Shown here: positions 46,258 through 58,040 of the stretch, piece after piece
Position numbering within the stretch: the first letter of the stretch is position 1
Layout: each line of letters begins with the position of its first letter
NCBI GenBank assembly: GCA_021234155.1
Contig: JAJEKV010000028.1
Span: 12,598,134-12,662,133 of the forward strand
Direction: 5' to 3'
DNA: 64,000 nucleotides
Source of the DNA: Isoetes taiwanensis
Taxonomy: Eukaryota > Streptophyta > Lycopodiopsida > Isoetales > Isoetaceae
Notes under the pieces: generated by a model
The model's input: only the letters and a program-made list of their open reading frames with translations
Database searches by the model: none
What the model was told of the DNA's origin: nothing
Position numbers and translations under genes: made by a program

Positions 46258-47073
46258 GTGTCTGGATCACACAATGCATTTGTTGGTGAGGATGTGATTC
46301 ACAAAACCATTATGGATTTTTTTCCAACAAATGAACAAACTAGTGGTGGCGAAAATAACGATGGTGAGCATACGGGTAATGTGGATGGCGACTCATATGG
46401 GGAAAAGACAACATATCTCAACAATGAAGCAAGCAAACCATTGTTCCCTAATGCCCGTGTTTCTCGCCTTGCAACATGCATGTTGATTCTAAATCTCCAA
46501 CACAAAGTTGGTTGGAGCAAGAATAGTGTGTCCAAACTTTTCAGGTATGTATAGGCAAGTCATTCTTTTGTTTTTATATGGATGTAGAAATTACATAAGT
46601 ATGACTAATTGAATTTTTGTAGCTTACTTGATAAGATATTACCAGATGGACATTGTCTTCCAAAATCTAGGCGGGAGGCTAGAGAATTATTACGTTCTTT
46701 CGGATTGGAGTATAATATTGTGCATGCATGCATTAATGATTGCGTGCTATTCCGCAAAGACTATGCAAATGAGAAATCGTATCCAAAATGCAAGGAAGCA
46801 CGATATGAAGAAGGTAGAAAAACAAAGGTGGCGAGAAAGGTATTACGTCACATGCCTATAATCCCTCAACTTCGTCGTATGTTCCGATCTCCATTCAATT
46901 CGTCAATTCACATTGCTGGACATAATGCGGATTATATGGAAGACGAAGAGATTACCGAACATGCACATGATCCATCCGAAGCAATTAGGAATTTGGCTCT
47001 TTGTTTATATCTAGATGAGGATGAGATAGAGGATATGGAGAACGATCTTAATGAAGTTGCCACATGTGATTAA
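46258..47073 (+). pseudogene. Truncated TNP2-like CACTA transposase, two exons
   Basis: Exon A (46,258-46,544) follows an acceptor TTTCTCAG and carries SGSHNAFVGEDVIHKTIMDF, an acidic middle and LILNLQHKVGWSKNSVSKLF. It joins in frame across a 78-base GT-AG intron to exon B (46,623-47,073): SLLDKILPDGHCLPKSRREA, then GLEYNIVHACINDCVLFRKD, KSYPKCKEARYEE, and KVLRHMPIIPQLRRMFRSP. These are the N-terminal landmarks of TNP2-type CACTA transposases (LP-x-SxREAxxLL, IHAC-x-NDC-x-LFxKD, a Cys knuckle, KVLRxxPxxPRLxRxF). The usual second Cys of the knuckle is not obvious. The protein then turns acidic and stops at 47,073, before the catalytic region, so it is not a working transposase. Confidence 0.8.
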
Positions 47074-47743
47074 TCAACATTGTTAATCTTATTGCTATGA
47101 CTACTATGGTATAGATCATTTGGTATTGAGTATTGTTTTTTATCTTCCTATAAATTTGCTCCCTTGTTCAAGTTGTCGGGTACCCTTCACCATTATCTAT
47201 TCCCCTTCATCTGACTGTGTCCAAATCATTCTTTCTATCAAGTAACATTCCTTAGCGCAGTACCAAATCTTTAATGATATATGAATACCAAACTCAATTC
47301 TACTAATATATTAGATACAAATTGGATGGCATTATGTTATAAATCTCATAGAAATGTTATAATGATGGAGTTATAAATTTGTTAAAAAATTGTTGCAACA
47401 ACCCACTTAAATTGCAATATAAAGTTGACAAAATGCTCCTCAAAGTTCCGTTAAGATATTAGATGAAATTTTGGATAATCGTTTGTTATAAATCTTAAAA
47501 AAAAGTTGGCACAACTTAGCTTAAATATTGTTCAAAAGTTGTTGCAAAAACCTACTTAACATGCGATAGAAAGTTGACAAAAGGAGGTCATTGCTTTGAC
47601 AAAAGATTTGACACTATACAGTAGACACAATGTTGACACAACACAAGCACTTTGTGTCAAGATAGTAGTAATCGACACAAATTTGTCACTACACATAGGA
47701 CTTGTCACAAGGGTTGACACTATACCCCCATCCTCTTGTAGTG

Positions 47744-48555
47744 ATTGGGCAGAAGGGCAAGCTAAACACATTCGTGAGTTGGGATCTACATCTAAATTTG
47801 AGCATTTTCTATGGCCATTGATGCCTCAGTTTGCTTGAGAAGAGGCCAAAATCATGAATATTCGCATCACATTCAAGCTCATGGCTATAGATAATCATCT
47901 TCTGCATGAAACTATAAAATACATTAATGGAACATATATACTTTGCTTTCGCTTAGTTTTTTCAATTGTCCACCGATAACTAGGAAAGCTATTGGCCATT
48001 GGTGTAGATAAATGGATTTGTTCCTACAGGCACTTGCTGTCTCATGCCACCACATTTACTTTCATACCTTGCACTACATAACCACATAATATTACACAAA
48101 CAATTACATTCCCCACAACAATATCTTTTATATGCACAAGCATCGCATTTCCAGTGCCACACCTAAAGTGGCCATAACTCATTTGCTCCAATGGCAAAAC
48201 TACTATATAGATGGCAAGCATTTATGCAAGACTCCATTGTCGTGCGAACACATAATTAGCATGGTATGTGAGTCAACAGAAACAATCCCCAAATGTACTA
48301 TCACTGGCAATCTGGTAACTAGTGACTGCAAACAGGGTGTTTGCATGTCGTTAAGAGAAAATATCAAACCATTTGTAGTTGTCTCTTTCAGTTAAATATG
48401 CTTGATCTCACAACAGAAATGCCTCACATTTCAAGATATATGATGTATTTGTATGTTATTCTAGATAGACCTTGTTTCCGGTAGCCTTTCAGAGCTCTAA
48501 CTTAAGCATCTTTCATATATCATTAGTTTACATCTAAATTGTTGTAAGGGCAACC
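47744..48555. other. Intergenic, nothing recognised
   Basis: Flanking DNA between the CACTA element and the next transposon relic. No gene motif was seen on either strand. Confidence 0.4.
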
Positions 48556-48559
48556 CACA

Positions 48560-49740
48560 GTGCGTTAGCACCTTATTTTACTTTGATGCTAGATTCAAGT
48601 TTTTAACAGGTTTAGACAAGATGTGGAACTTTTGGTGAGGGGAACATGATGGTACCTGAGCAGTAATGAAAAAGCTTTGAGAGCAGAGTAGTTGAAGGGC
48701 ATTAAGATGACCAATGCACACGAGGTGGTGGAATGGACAAGTCAACAGCAACAGCACCCACAACATATGAAAAGATGATCCAAATTATATGTAGAACTTT
48801 TTGAGGGATTGAAGTACGACAAGTGGACAAGAAAACTTAGTGGGAAGCACGTCCTATTGAAGGCTCTAAAAACCTTTATTATTTCCATGGGTGCTCAAAT
48901 CACATGACACATTTACAGGACAAAAACCTCTCTTGCTTTTGTACAAATTGTTTAGAGTTGAATTAGGAATCTTGCCCAAATTCATTATATAATAAGAAGC
49001 ATGAACTAGTTGTGGTAGAGCCCATCAAAGCTATTATCGAAGAAGAAGTGCATAATGAAGGAGAGGAAGCCTATGTTGGCAATGCTGACTTACATAGCCT
49101 GCAAGTATCTGTAGGTGACATTTTTGTGGTGCTGGCTCCAAATAACAATTATGAGAATGTGAAATTCTACCTCATCTTATGTACCAAGTACTTGGTATTA
49201 GAAGACTTCACAGATATGGGCAGAAGTTTGAGAAAGGGCAATTTCTAGCCTACCTCCTAAAACCCTTCCTAATTCTTCAATCGATTCGCCCCTAAATGTC
49301 TTGGACCATCTCTGCTCCGGTTGCAGTGGAAGAATTTAACCTTTAAGGTGAAGATTTTTGGAAATTTGGTTTGTCCAGGCCGCGCCAGACCCATCATTCC
49401 CTTCGTCCTTTAAATTTGGAGTTCATTGTCTTCTATCGACAGCCGAAGTATTCTTGATCAGCTCTCTCGAAGCGCCACAGGTAAGCGCCGGCTTCTGTTG
49501 TCTCCTTCAACTTAATTTGGATGTTTCTGGGCTAGACTAAACGTGTTTTGTTGCAACATATCAGGCACAGCAGTGATTATGGATCAAGCACGCAGGACAA
49601 GCTTCCCTGGAAGTGGCCAATTCTAAATCCAGCTATAAGTTTTATAAGTGAAATAAAACAATAGTTTATGCTCATCAAGTTGCAAAGAACAAAGTGAGAT
49701 TGGTTCAAACAAATCACGTCATTAAGCTAAATGTATGTTG
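48560..49740 (+). pseudogene. DFAENY-family relic, copy 2, with a 370-bp insertion
   Basis: It aligns with the last third of the minus-strand gene at 7.4-9.2 kb. FYFDARFKF...MWNFW near 48,580 is followed by GEHDG with the intervening HGKG lost. Next come TNAHEVVEW-like DNA, the Cys/His region (48,830-48,960) with frameshifts, and a clean 49,012-49,248 stretch reading IIEEEVHNEGEEAYVGNADL and NVKFYLILCTKYLVLED. Homology breaks near 49,243 and resumes near 49,611 with SSYKF and QVAKNKVRLVQTNHV. The inserted 370 bases contain no recognised gene, though one part ends in a donor-like CACAG|GTAAGCG. The copy is more decayed than copy 1. Confidence 0.65.
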
Positions 49741-50044
49741 TGTATCATTACTTATGAATATAATTAAGTTTCCATATTTGCATTCTCATTTTGATGTTTA
49801 AATTCCAAAATTTCATACTTGAGTACTTGAGTGATATGTCTCATAATTTGAGGCTTCAATTCCAGAATTTCATGCTTTCTCAATCCAAATACTTGAAATA
49901 CAAATTAGAAATACCATCATAATCATAACAATCTGAACTCATCTCAATTATATATCAAACCCTATTTTCTTTTTCTTTTCCTTTTTCTAATTGAAGGTTA
50001 TATATATCGAAGTATACAAAAAGAACTTTTTCCAAGGGAAGTAT

Positions 50045-52065
50045 AACCCTAAAAAAAATCAAAAGGAGATCCCCAAGGGATCCCTGTACAAAAAGTGGCC
50101 ATAACAGCAACCACAGCTACAATTTTCTTATCCAAAATTTGTGCAACTCCAAAGATCTTCATCCATTGTGTGGGTGTGCGGAGGCCAATCCTATTGCATT
50201 TGAGTCTCCTTAATAGCATGAACAAGACCCCTGCAATAAATAAGCATAATTTATAAGTTGTGAGTATACCTCCTGGATCCATTTGACATCATATAAAAGC
50301 TGCTTTATAATCCCTTCAAGGGGTATATTTCACAGTTAAAGATGAAGTTGTTTCTACCTTCCAGATTCTCCAAAGAATAATATAAATTCTCCAATTAGTA
50401 AGGTTGAAAGGCATAAAAAAATCAGTTCCACTCTGATCAAAGAGGTTATGGCCAAGGATTTCAGAGGCCATTCCATCACCCATTCTGATCAAAGGCATTT
50501 CTTGAAGAGACGTTCCTCATCCTCACCTACACATCAAAGTTAGCTATAGAGAGACTGAATCTCTTACAATTCGTGGCCAAGGCCATGTGCCAAAGCTGCC
50601 ATATGAAAGCTTTTATCTTGAGATGGATCGGGCTACTCCACATGAATTGGAGATTTCGGGTACATCTATCATGCTCAACATTCCATTTTAAATGGATAAC
50701 GATCTTGTGATCCCTTATAAGGTATCTGTAAGTCTTCGGAATTGTAAAAACCTCACTATCATTGTGAAACCATGGTTGTCCTCATTAAACCAATGGTCAG
50801 TAGAAGGGGTGGCCATTGTTATATAAGAAATAAGCATGAGGTCCTTCCTCTGTAAGCAATCATCAAAGAGATCATGGATGAAAACAATACCCCATTTACC
50901 TGAAGCCATGTACTTGTCCATTTCTTGAGAATACTTGGACTATTGTTAGGGACAGTAAAAAGAAAGTAAGAGCGAGGAAGCTCCATCTTTAAGTTCCTCT
51001 AGCCAAAAGGGTGACAAGATGCTTGATTAAATCATAACATGTTTTATAAAATATTTGGCTGCCAAAGCAAGCCTCTGCTTTTCGATATTGATGATTTCTA
51101 GCCCTCTATTCTTTTTCTTATTGTAAGAGTCTTTCATAGAAACTAGACACCAACATCTCCGATTCTATCCACAAGCTATAAATCTGCCAATGATACTCTG
51201 TAACTTAGAAGAAATCTTAAGAGCCATGATAATAGATGGTTGATAAACATGGGAAATAGCTCTACCATTTTTTGAGAGATACTTCGAATTAAGACTATCA
51301 ATCTTTTTTTAAAATTTGTCTATTATATTGTTCCAGATATCAAAGGCATTACTTCTCATAGCAAAAGGGATACCTGATTTCATATTGGGAGTGTTATCCT
51401 TATAGCCCGAATTGGCTACCTGTTTACCCTTTGTTTGGTCCCTAGAATGAATGCGCGATTTAACAGGATTGATCTTATATCCAGAGGCTTCTCCAAAGTC
51501 TTTAAGCATCCGTTGAGTGCTGCTAATAGAATCTGTGTCCACCATGGAGACTAGCAGAAAAGTATCATCTGCAAAATGACCATTGAGGATGTGATCTACC
51601 TCTGGATTCATAAGAATATTAAGACCTCTGATGAGATTAGTATTCTTGGCCCATTCCATCTTACAATGATGGATCTCTATGATGATCAAGAAAAGAAAGG
51701 GGGCTAAGGGGCAGCCCTGCTTAGCTCCTCTTTAGATGGAGAAGAAGGGATTGCTTTCCCCATTAATCAGGACAACTGACCTTGACTTGTTGAGAATTGC
51801 CTTAAAGATTTGGATGATGTCCTCATTAAAGCCACAGTTCTTCTGCAACATGTAAAGATAATTTCCAACTTACAGTGCCAAAGATTTTTGTGATATCCAG
51901 TTTTAAAAGAGCAATGTCTTGTTTAGAGTCCTCTGCCCATTGAAGACCAAGGATGGTTGAAACCACATTGTCCAATATAAATCTATCCTTGAGATATAGA
52001 GAAGGACTAAAGATGATGTTGACGATGGTCTTCAGCCTTGAGGCATTGGTGCCACATCATCAATT
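50045..52065 (-). pseudogene. LINE (L1-like) reverse transcriptase relic
   Basis: Reading right to left: KTIVNIIFSPSLYLKDRFIL and DNVV at about 52,040-51,960 (fingers), LLKLDIT near 51,900 (first catalytic Asp), GFNEDIIQIFKAILNKSRSV, then RGAKQGCPLAPFLFLI near 51,700, and HILNGHFADDTFLL near 51,590 (the x-x-DD box of the palm), followed by GYKINPVKSRIHS. Further left, RGLEIINIEKQRLALAAKYF near 51,070 matches the region C-terminal to the polymerase in plant L1-type ORF2. Stops and frameshifts occur throughout, and the endonuclease half is absent. The QGCPLxPxLF plus FADD pair makes the non-LTR assignment firm. Confidence 0.82.
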
Positions 52066-53390
52066 TCTCAATTTATAGCAAATGTTTGATTAGTCAAAGT
52101 TTGAGAACCAACTTGGGATTTTGTAGAAGAAATATGGATATAATTGGAATATAAAGTACCATGGGAGTGTGATGGCTAGAATGAAGGATGAATAATGATG
52201 GTGGATAGGTTAGATGAATAGGGGATATGGAATATGCCAACTTAAACTATGAAGCAACGATGAAAAATCAAGCAAAATACCATGTGCTCATATTGGGGTC
52301 TTCCAAACTTCAATCTTCATGAGTGACTTCAACTTTGAGCTTTGACTTGCATCCTAAAATCTTGATATTGCCTCAAGGATCTTTGCACTTAAATCTTCAA
52401 ACCACAACCAAGATTAAATCTGGCTTTTGTAAACTCCTCGAGCTTTGTATCCTAGTTGTGCAAACATATGAGTCTTCCTTTCCCATGCTAACTCTCTTCT
52501 TTGTAATGGATCCCGTGTTTTAGCTAGATACTCTTTGATAACAATACATGTATTGCAATTGAAGAAAGCTATGCTCTTGGCTATGGCAACCTCCGAATGA
52601 GTATCCTTCCAAATATGCAAGAAAGAAGAGCACATAAACCATCTGCCATGCTTGCTAGCAGACCTCTTTATTATTAAGCATCAATGTGCCACTCTGACCA
52701 TCAACAATACACAGGTCAAACATGCTATAGACAAAGGTAATCCGATATGATGATTTCATGTTCCAATAGAAGGTTCTAAGGCTAGCAATCTCCTTAACCG
52801 AAAATGTAGAACATGACTATGGCAACAATAATCCCCTAGAGGCAAGCCAAAAAAAGATGATTTAGATCTGTAAATATTATAGTACCCATGTCATAAGGTC
52901 TGTCACAGCACTCATACTTAACCTTAGGTGATCCTTTAACTGGAGGACTTCCTTATCAGAGATCTGCCAATCTATTTTTTGTATTTTCTTTTCAGGAATG
53001 GTGATTTTTGGTGCATTCTATGCTGCTTCAGTTAGAATGTCAGCTATAGGCTACAGTACTAATGCACCACGTATTTGCTCTATAGTCTCTATTTCAGACT
53101 CTAGCTGAACCATCGAGAGCCATGTCAATGGAAACAACAAAGGCACTATCTGGTACTTGAGCATTGTGATGCTTAGTAAAAGCGAGGATCTTACCCTTAG
53201 CCATAACCACACTCGTCACTATAAGGAAAAGCTCAAAAGACATCTGGAAGCTGCAATAGCATAAAAATATATCAACAACATGTCCGAGCGATCGGCACGG
53301 TGATTATCATGAACTAAATAGACAATTTTCTCCAGAAAATTGCTTATGCAATATGTTAGAGCTGGTACTTATGTTCAAGCTAGGCTAAAA
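52066..53390. other. Intergenic, nothing recognised
   Basis: Short open frames only; no motif recognised. Confidence 0.35.
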
Positions 53391-53394
53391 ATAT

Positions 53395-56300
53395 AAGCTA
53401 CTCGCTGCTCATTTAAGCTATTGGTCAGGAGGATCACAGCTGCGACTGCCTTTAATTGAAGGGCATCGCTACCGCGATCTTTCTGGTCAGCAGGTTCGCA
53501 CTTGCAATTTGATCCAGCTCAAGATCTATCTGGACAACATTCTAATTATTGAGACCAATCAAGCAGAGGGTTAAGGTTTAATGGATATGGTAGAGTTAGT
53601 ACTTGTACTCAAGCTAGGCTAAAAACATAAGGTACTAGTTGTGATCTTTCTAATTCGAGGTCATAGGAGTTTCTTTGACGTTGCGTCATCCTTTTGAATG
53701 GTTCGTACATGTTTGGTCTATGCCTTGCTTGGTCTATCAGCTAGCTCAAAAGGATCGTGGCCGCGATCCTTCTAAGTTAGGCCAGTGAATTCCTCTACAC
53801 TTTTGAAATCCATAGTGATGCTTGGCCTTCGACCATCCATTGCACTGTAATGTGTAGTCTTGATACCCGTAACTGGAGCATAGTTTTATATACTAGAGTT
53901 TGCATCTGCAACAAATGACCGAAGTCTTAGTATCTCTTTGACTTCCACAAGTGTAGAGGACGATATTATCCTTAGGAGAGTCTTCTAAGATCGCTTTCTT
54001 CTTAGTTTGTTTCTTCATGATTGCAACAAAGATGCTTGTGGTGGGCAAGACCATCGCAGATAATAATATTGCTTTTCTATGCCTTGCATAGGAAATGCGA
54101 CAAATGTGGCATCTTCAAGCAATATAGATCAAGAAGGGGTGGAGAAGCATTGGGAAGTTTTCGTACTTGAGCGGCAACATGTCGTACAGAACAATGAACG
54201 CATTCTCGATGCTCATGCAGATCCATTGCACGCGCCTATTCGCGATGCTCCTGAAGATGCACTGCACGCGTGAGTCTGCTGATGGCTGAGATGGAGCTAT
54301 TGTTTAGTCTGATAGTGGCCTTTCTGGTGGCAAATCATTAGGATATGGTGCTTCATGCCCGCGCTCTAGATAGATCCTTGCTCAGGTATCCCGCTTATAT
54401 ACCTGAGAATTCACATCACGGTCGCGATCTGACAAACATTTCTTAGGACTGGCCGTGTTCACAATTGGCGAGGCTTATGTTCTTACGGGATCTGTTGTGA
54501 TCAAATCTACAATCGTCACGCCTGGCAGGACTGGAGATCTATTGTCTTGGAATCTACAAACCTTGCTGCTTTTGATGTCTTGATAGGAATGTTGAAGAGT
54601 GTAACATTTTGTTCATATAAAAACAATACTATGTTGCTTTTGTCCCGACGGGGCTAAAAAGGATTGTAACATTTTGATTATAGTTATAAATGTCTGTGCC
54701 TTCTCGATGATCATCTTTAGTAGTTCTACATCATTTGTTTCCTATTTATCTAAGAGGCCTAGCTCGAAGGGATCGCCATGTCGATCCTGTCGAGATAGGC
54801 TTTGCCTCTTTACAAAGTGCTCTGTCCAGCTTTCAAGGATTGCGACTGCGATCCTTCAAAGCTTAGCCCTAGATTTTCTTCTTGGTTCAAGTTGTATTTG
54901 TGTTGTAGTGTTCATTGGATTGTTGTATTTTCAAGTTGTGTTTCTAAGCCAGGTTATTTGTTAGGGTGCATTTTCTCAGGATACAATAGAAAGTTTCTAG
55001 AAACTCTTGTTACCTCCCTTAGAAAGAACGAGTTTTCCTCTACTACTTTCTGAATGCCTCTCTGGGTCAATGGAGCTTAGGTACACACTAACTTCCATTA
55101 CACAGAGAAGCTCAAGAACAGGGTAGGGGCAATCTCTGCCTTCTGATGGTAGAAGTTTCCAAATGCAATCTGGTACAACTTCAAACGTGGGCAAGATTCC
55201 TAATTGTAGGTCAAAGCACTGCCTGAGCTTTTCCATCCATCGCGGTAGTCAGATGTCTTCTAACATGCCAATTATGCATAATAGAGGTACGTTTTACTGC
55301 CACAATTGATGGAGAAGCTTGAACAACACTATGGCCTGCAATTAGGGTCCCTACCACGTTTGAAGTTGTAGCAAATTGAACCTGGACGTAACAAGACTTT
55401 CTAGTACTGATCTAATGTTCTCTGGGAAAATGCAGCTTACTAAGTTGCGATTCATTTTGGAAATCAAACTCCCATCTTAGCAGATCGTAATTGTGATCCT
55501 TGTAAGCTGTTTGATTTAGAATAGATGATTATACGCTATTTTGTATTACATATACTAGTAATTCAATAGCTGCTGCTTGGAAGGATCACATCTGCGATCC
55601 TTCCAAGCTTTTTATACTATGCCATTAACTGAACTTTGGAACTTTGCAGACTCTAAATTATTCAAAGGATCTACCAGGTGATATCACTTAGAATTGTGAC
55701 TCCTGGGCCTGATAAGATGGTGTATGGAAATATCACAAGGTGTGGTGCATAAAGAAGGGGACAAACAAAAGGAGTTGTGTCAACGTCAAATGAAAAGAAT
55801 AAGGTGGGTGAGCAGATGGGGATAATAGTACACATGTGAGAAGGCAGTACTGAGAAGGTTGATAACGCTATTCTATTCTCTGTGGAAGACAACCCCCCAG
55901 CACTAGTTCATTCAGTACGTTTTGCTTGCTGCTCAAATATTACGGCCCTGCTATGATGACGGCAAGTTCACCGAAGTCTAAAATCAAAGAAAGGATCATA
56001 GTGCCAGAGGTTACGGCCTTAATTGCAATAGGGATATACTGGTGGGATTTAATGCATGCAGAAAGTTGCTAATGACAAGAAACCATCAAAGAAAGTGGAA
56101 GGTAGTGCTAGCACAACCCACCTTCTTCGTCAAAGTCAGCTCCAACTTTAAAGCGCAAGTCACCTGAAACTTCAAAGGCATCTTCAAAGATGAAGTTGTC
56201 CGAATCTTCAAAAAGCAAGTTGGGATTTGGGCAAAAATCTTGTTGTGGATGAAAGTGAAGGGACTAGCAAAGTGTCTCAAAACAAAAGAAATGAAAGCAC

Positions 56301-57136
56301 CGCTTCAACCTCTACACATTTGATCCCACGTTCCACACCAACAATTAGAGTCACGTTCAAGGGACCAAGGATGATGCAGCCCAAGAACTCAAAAAAATCG
56401 TTGCAGGTTCCAACACCCATCCCAACGTCATATTCTTTGCTTGAGGAGCTTAAGTTTAATCTAGCTGATGAGAAATGGCTGACACAAAAAACAACATTGA
56501 AATTGGAGCAGTACAAGAGGTTTTATCCGATGGGTGTTTCCTGGTTCAAACATGTTAGCATATATGATTACGTCACTGCTCCCCCCTACATGACCCACAT
56601 GACCAGTTCTAATGACCATGTGCATACTCTATTAGAGACTCCCCATATGAGGTCCTCACACCAGCGAACCTTGTCTCGTTTGATCCTGCAACAGGTGAAA
56701 AAATAACATGGAGTGATCCAATGCAGTTAATAGGGAAGAAATATTATATCATCTCTGGGAACCATTCCATATCAGCAGCTCAAATCCTTTGTGGAATGAT
56801 CGGGTCAGATGAATAAAAAGTCGAATTCTCCTAAGTGTACACAAGAAGAAGGGAAAGATCTTAAATGGTAACTTGAAAAACGCAGAATACTTGTGTCTTT
56901 CTATTAAGTGCAATGAAATCATTGCCAATACAATACACATGGAGCCTCTTGTTGAGAAAATAAAGCAATTAAAAAAATTAGCATCAGACCGCCATGCGAT
57001 TTCCTAGAGCAATATATGTTTGTTTTGCTTTGCTCATCAGGATCACTATCGTGATTCTATCACAATTCCATTGAGCTGTTATTTATAAGATTTTGCTCTG
57101 CTTTACTCGTCAAGATCGCCGAGGCAATCTTCCTGA
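53395..57136. repeat. Field of dispersed GATC-centred hairpins
   Basis: At least eight short imperfect palindromes of the type AAGGATCGCnnnGCGATCCTT are scattered over 3.7 kb, among them 53,750-53,771, 54,764-54,792, 54,830-54,863, 55,478-55,508, 55,575-55,608 (13-bp perfect arms, 8-base loop), 57,039-57,058 and 57,111-57,130. A longer direct repeat (TACTTGTACTCAAGCTAGGC block) occurs near 53,370 and 53,600. The pattern is visible by eye; its function is unknown. Confidence 0.65.
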
Positions 57137-57990
57137 CCTATTCTTCTTAAGAATTCGCTGAAGTCGCCACCACCACTCTGAAAGTCAAGGAACTGGAAGA
57201 CGAAATACAATGCATCTTTATGCTCGAAGAGACATGGCCAAAGGTCATGGCTATAGTGAACAAATGGGTTAGGAACAATTGGGCAATGATCAAGACAATG
57301 TCCCTGACAAATCAACAAAGGATTTCTTCAACAAGAACTTCCTTCGGACTCTGAGGGGCATGTTCAATGCTGACATCAATTGTCTGTTGAACGAGATACT
57401 TGCAAGCGAATATTTTTTGAAAACCAATATAGATTACAGGGGTCATTTCGACTACAAGCAACGTGCATCAGACTTGAGGACGCTAACTCAGATGGAGAGA
57501 GAGTCTTGAATCATGTGAACTCCAACAAAGAAGTACAGTACCTTAGCTTCTAATACTTGTATAGGGCATATCCAGAGTTTATAATGGAGGGTTTGTTTCA
57601 AATTGCAAGCATGGATACCGCTTATATTAGACAAAGTATCGATAAAAACCATGTCCTGGGTACTCTTCCTGCAATCATGTTAACCTGTATTAACCACATC
57701 ATACTATCGAATGAAGATAAATCACGTGTCTTTGAAAGAAACGTGGTAAGGATGCGCACAAAAGATTGTATTCTAGCTGCCACTGAGCATGCTCAGCCGA
57801 TCTGTGTGGATATGATGAGATTTAAATCAGATTGGAGGGTAGCTCAGTTCTTGGAGTTATATGGAAGGATCTCAGGAATGACGACAGTCAAAGTGTTTCT
57901 ATATTTCCAAGTGTTATATCTCCATAGTTTATCACATATGGAGGGGGGCGGCATTTATATTGGAACTTGCGAGGAGCTCGCAACATTCTC
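56227..57990 (+). pseudogene. Degenerate ORF set with a ParB-like segment
   Basis: The frame 56,227-56,706 encodes a basic, Ser/Thr-rich start and KFNLADEKWLTQKTTLKLEQ, WFKHVSIYDYV. In another frame from about 56,650, YEVLTPANLVSFDPATGEKI is followed by KKYYIISGNHSISAAQILCG. The 'YxIIxGNHSxxA' signature resembles the ParB/Srx-type fold (GxHR/GNHS segment), which in plants occurs in uncharacterised, often repeat-associated proteins. Later frames (57,279-57,509; 57,557-58,024) contain FFNKNFLRTLRGMFNADINC and IRQSIDKNHVLGTLPAIMLT and may belong to the same gene. Frameshifts and stops separate the parts. The ParB-like call rests on one motif. Confidence 0.4.
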
Positions 57991-58040
57991 TCTGCTGCTT
58001 CTCTACGCTGCGATAAGTCCATAATCCTTTTGTATGCTAG

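Larger units (their letters stand above)
40706..47743 (+). mobile_element. Complete CACTA (En/Spm) element, 7,038 bp, carrying host gene pieces
   Basis: The left terminus reads CACTACAAGAG and continues to TATAGTGTC. The right terminus, reverse-complemented from 47,743, reads CACTACAAGAG and again TATAGTGTC at nearly the same spacing. ATT flanks both sides (40,703-40,705 and 47,744-47,746), the 3-bp duplication made by CACTA transposases. Both ends carry subterminal TTGTCACA, TGTGTCAA and TTGACAC words in both orientations over several hundred bases. Cargo: a truncated TNP2-like gene (plus, 46.3-47.1 kb), exons of a coiled-coil gene (minus, 42-45 kb) and a PPR fragment (plus, 43.4 kb). No transposase catalytic region was seen, so it would need a helper to move. 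Confidence 0.88.
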
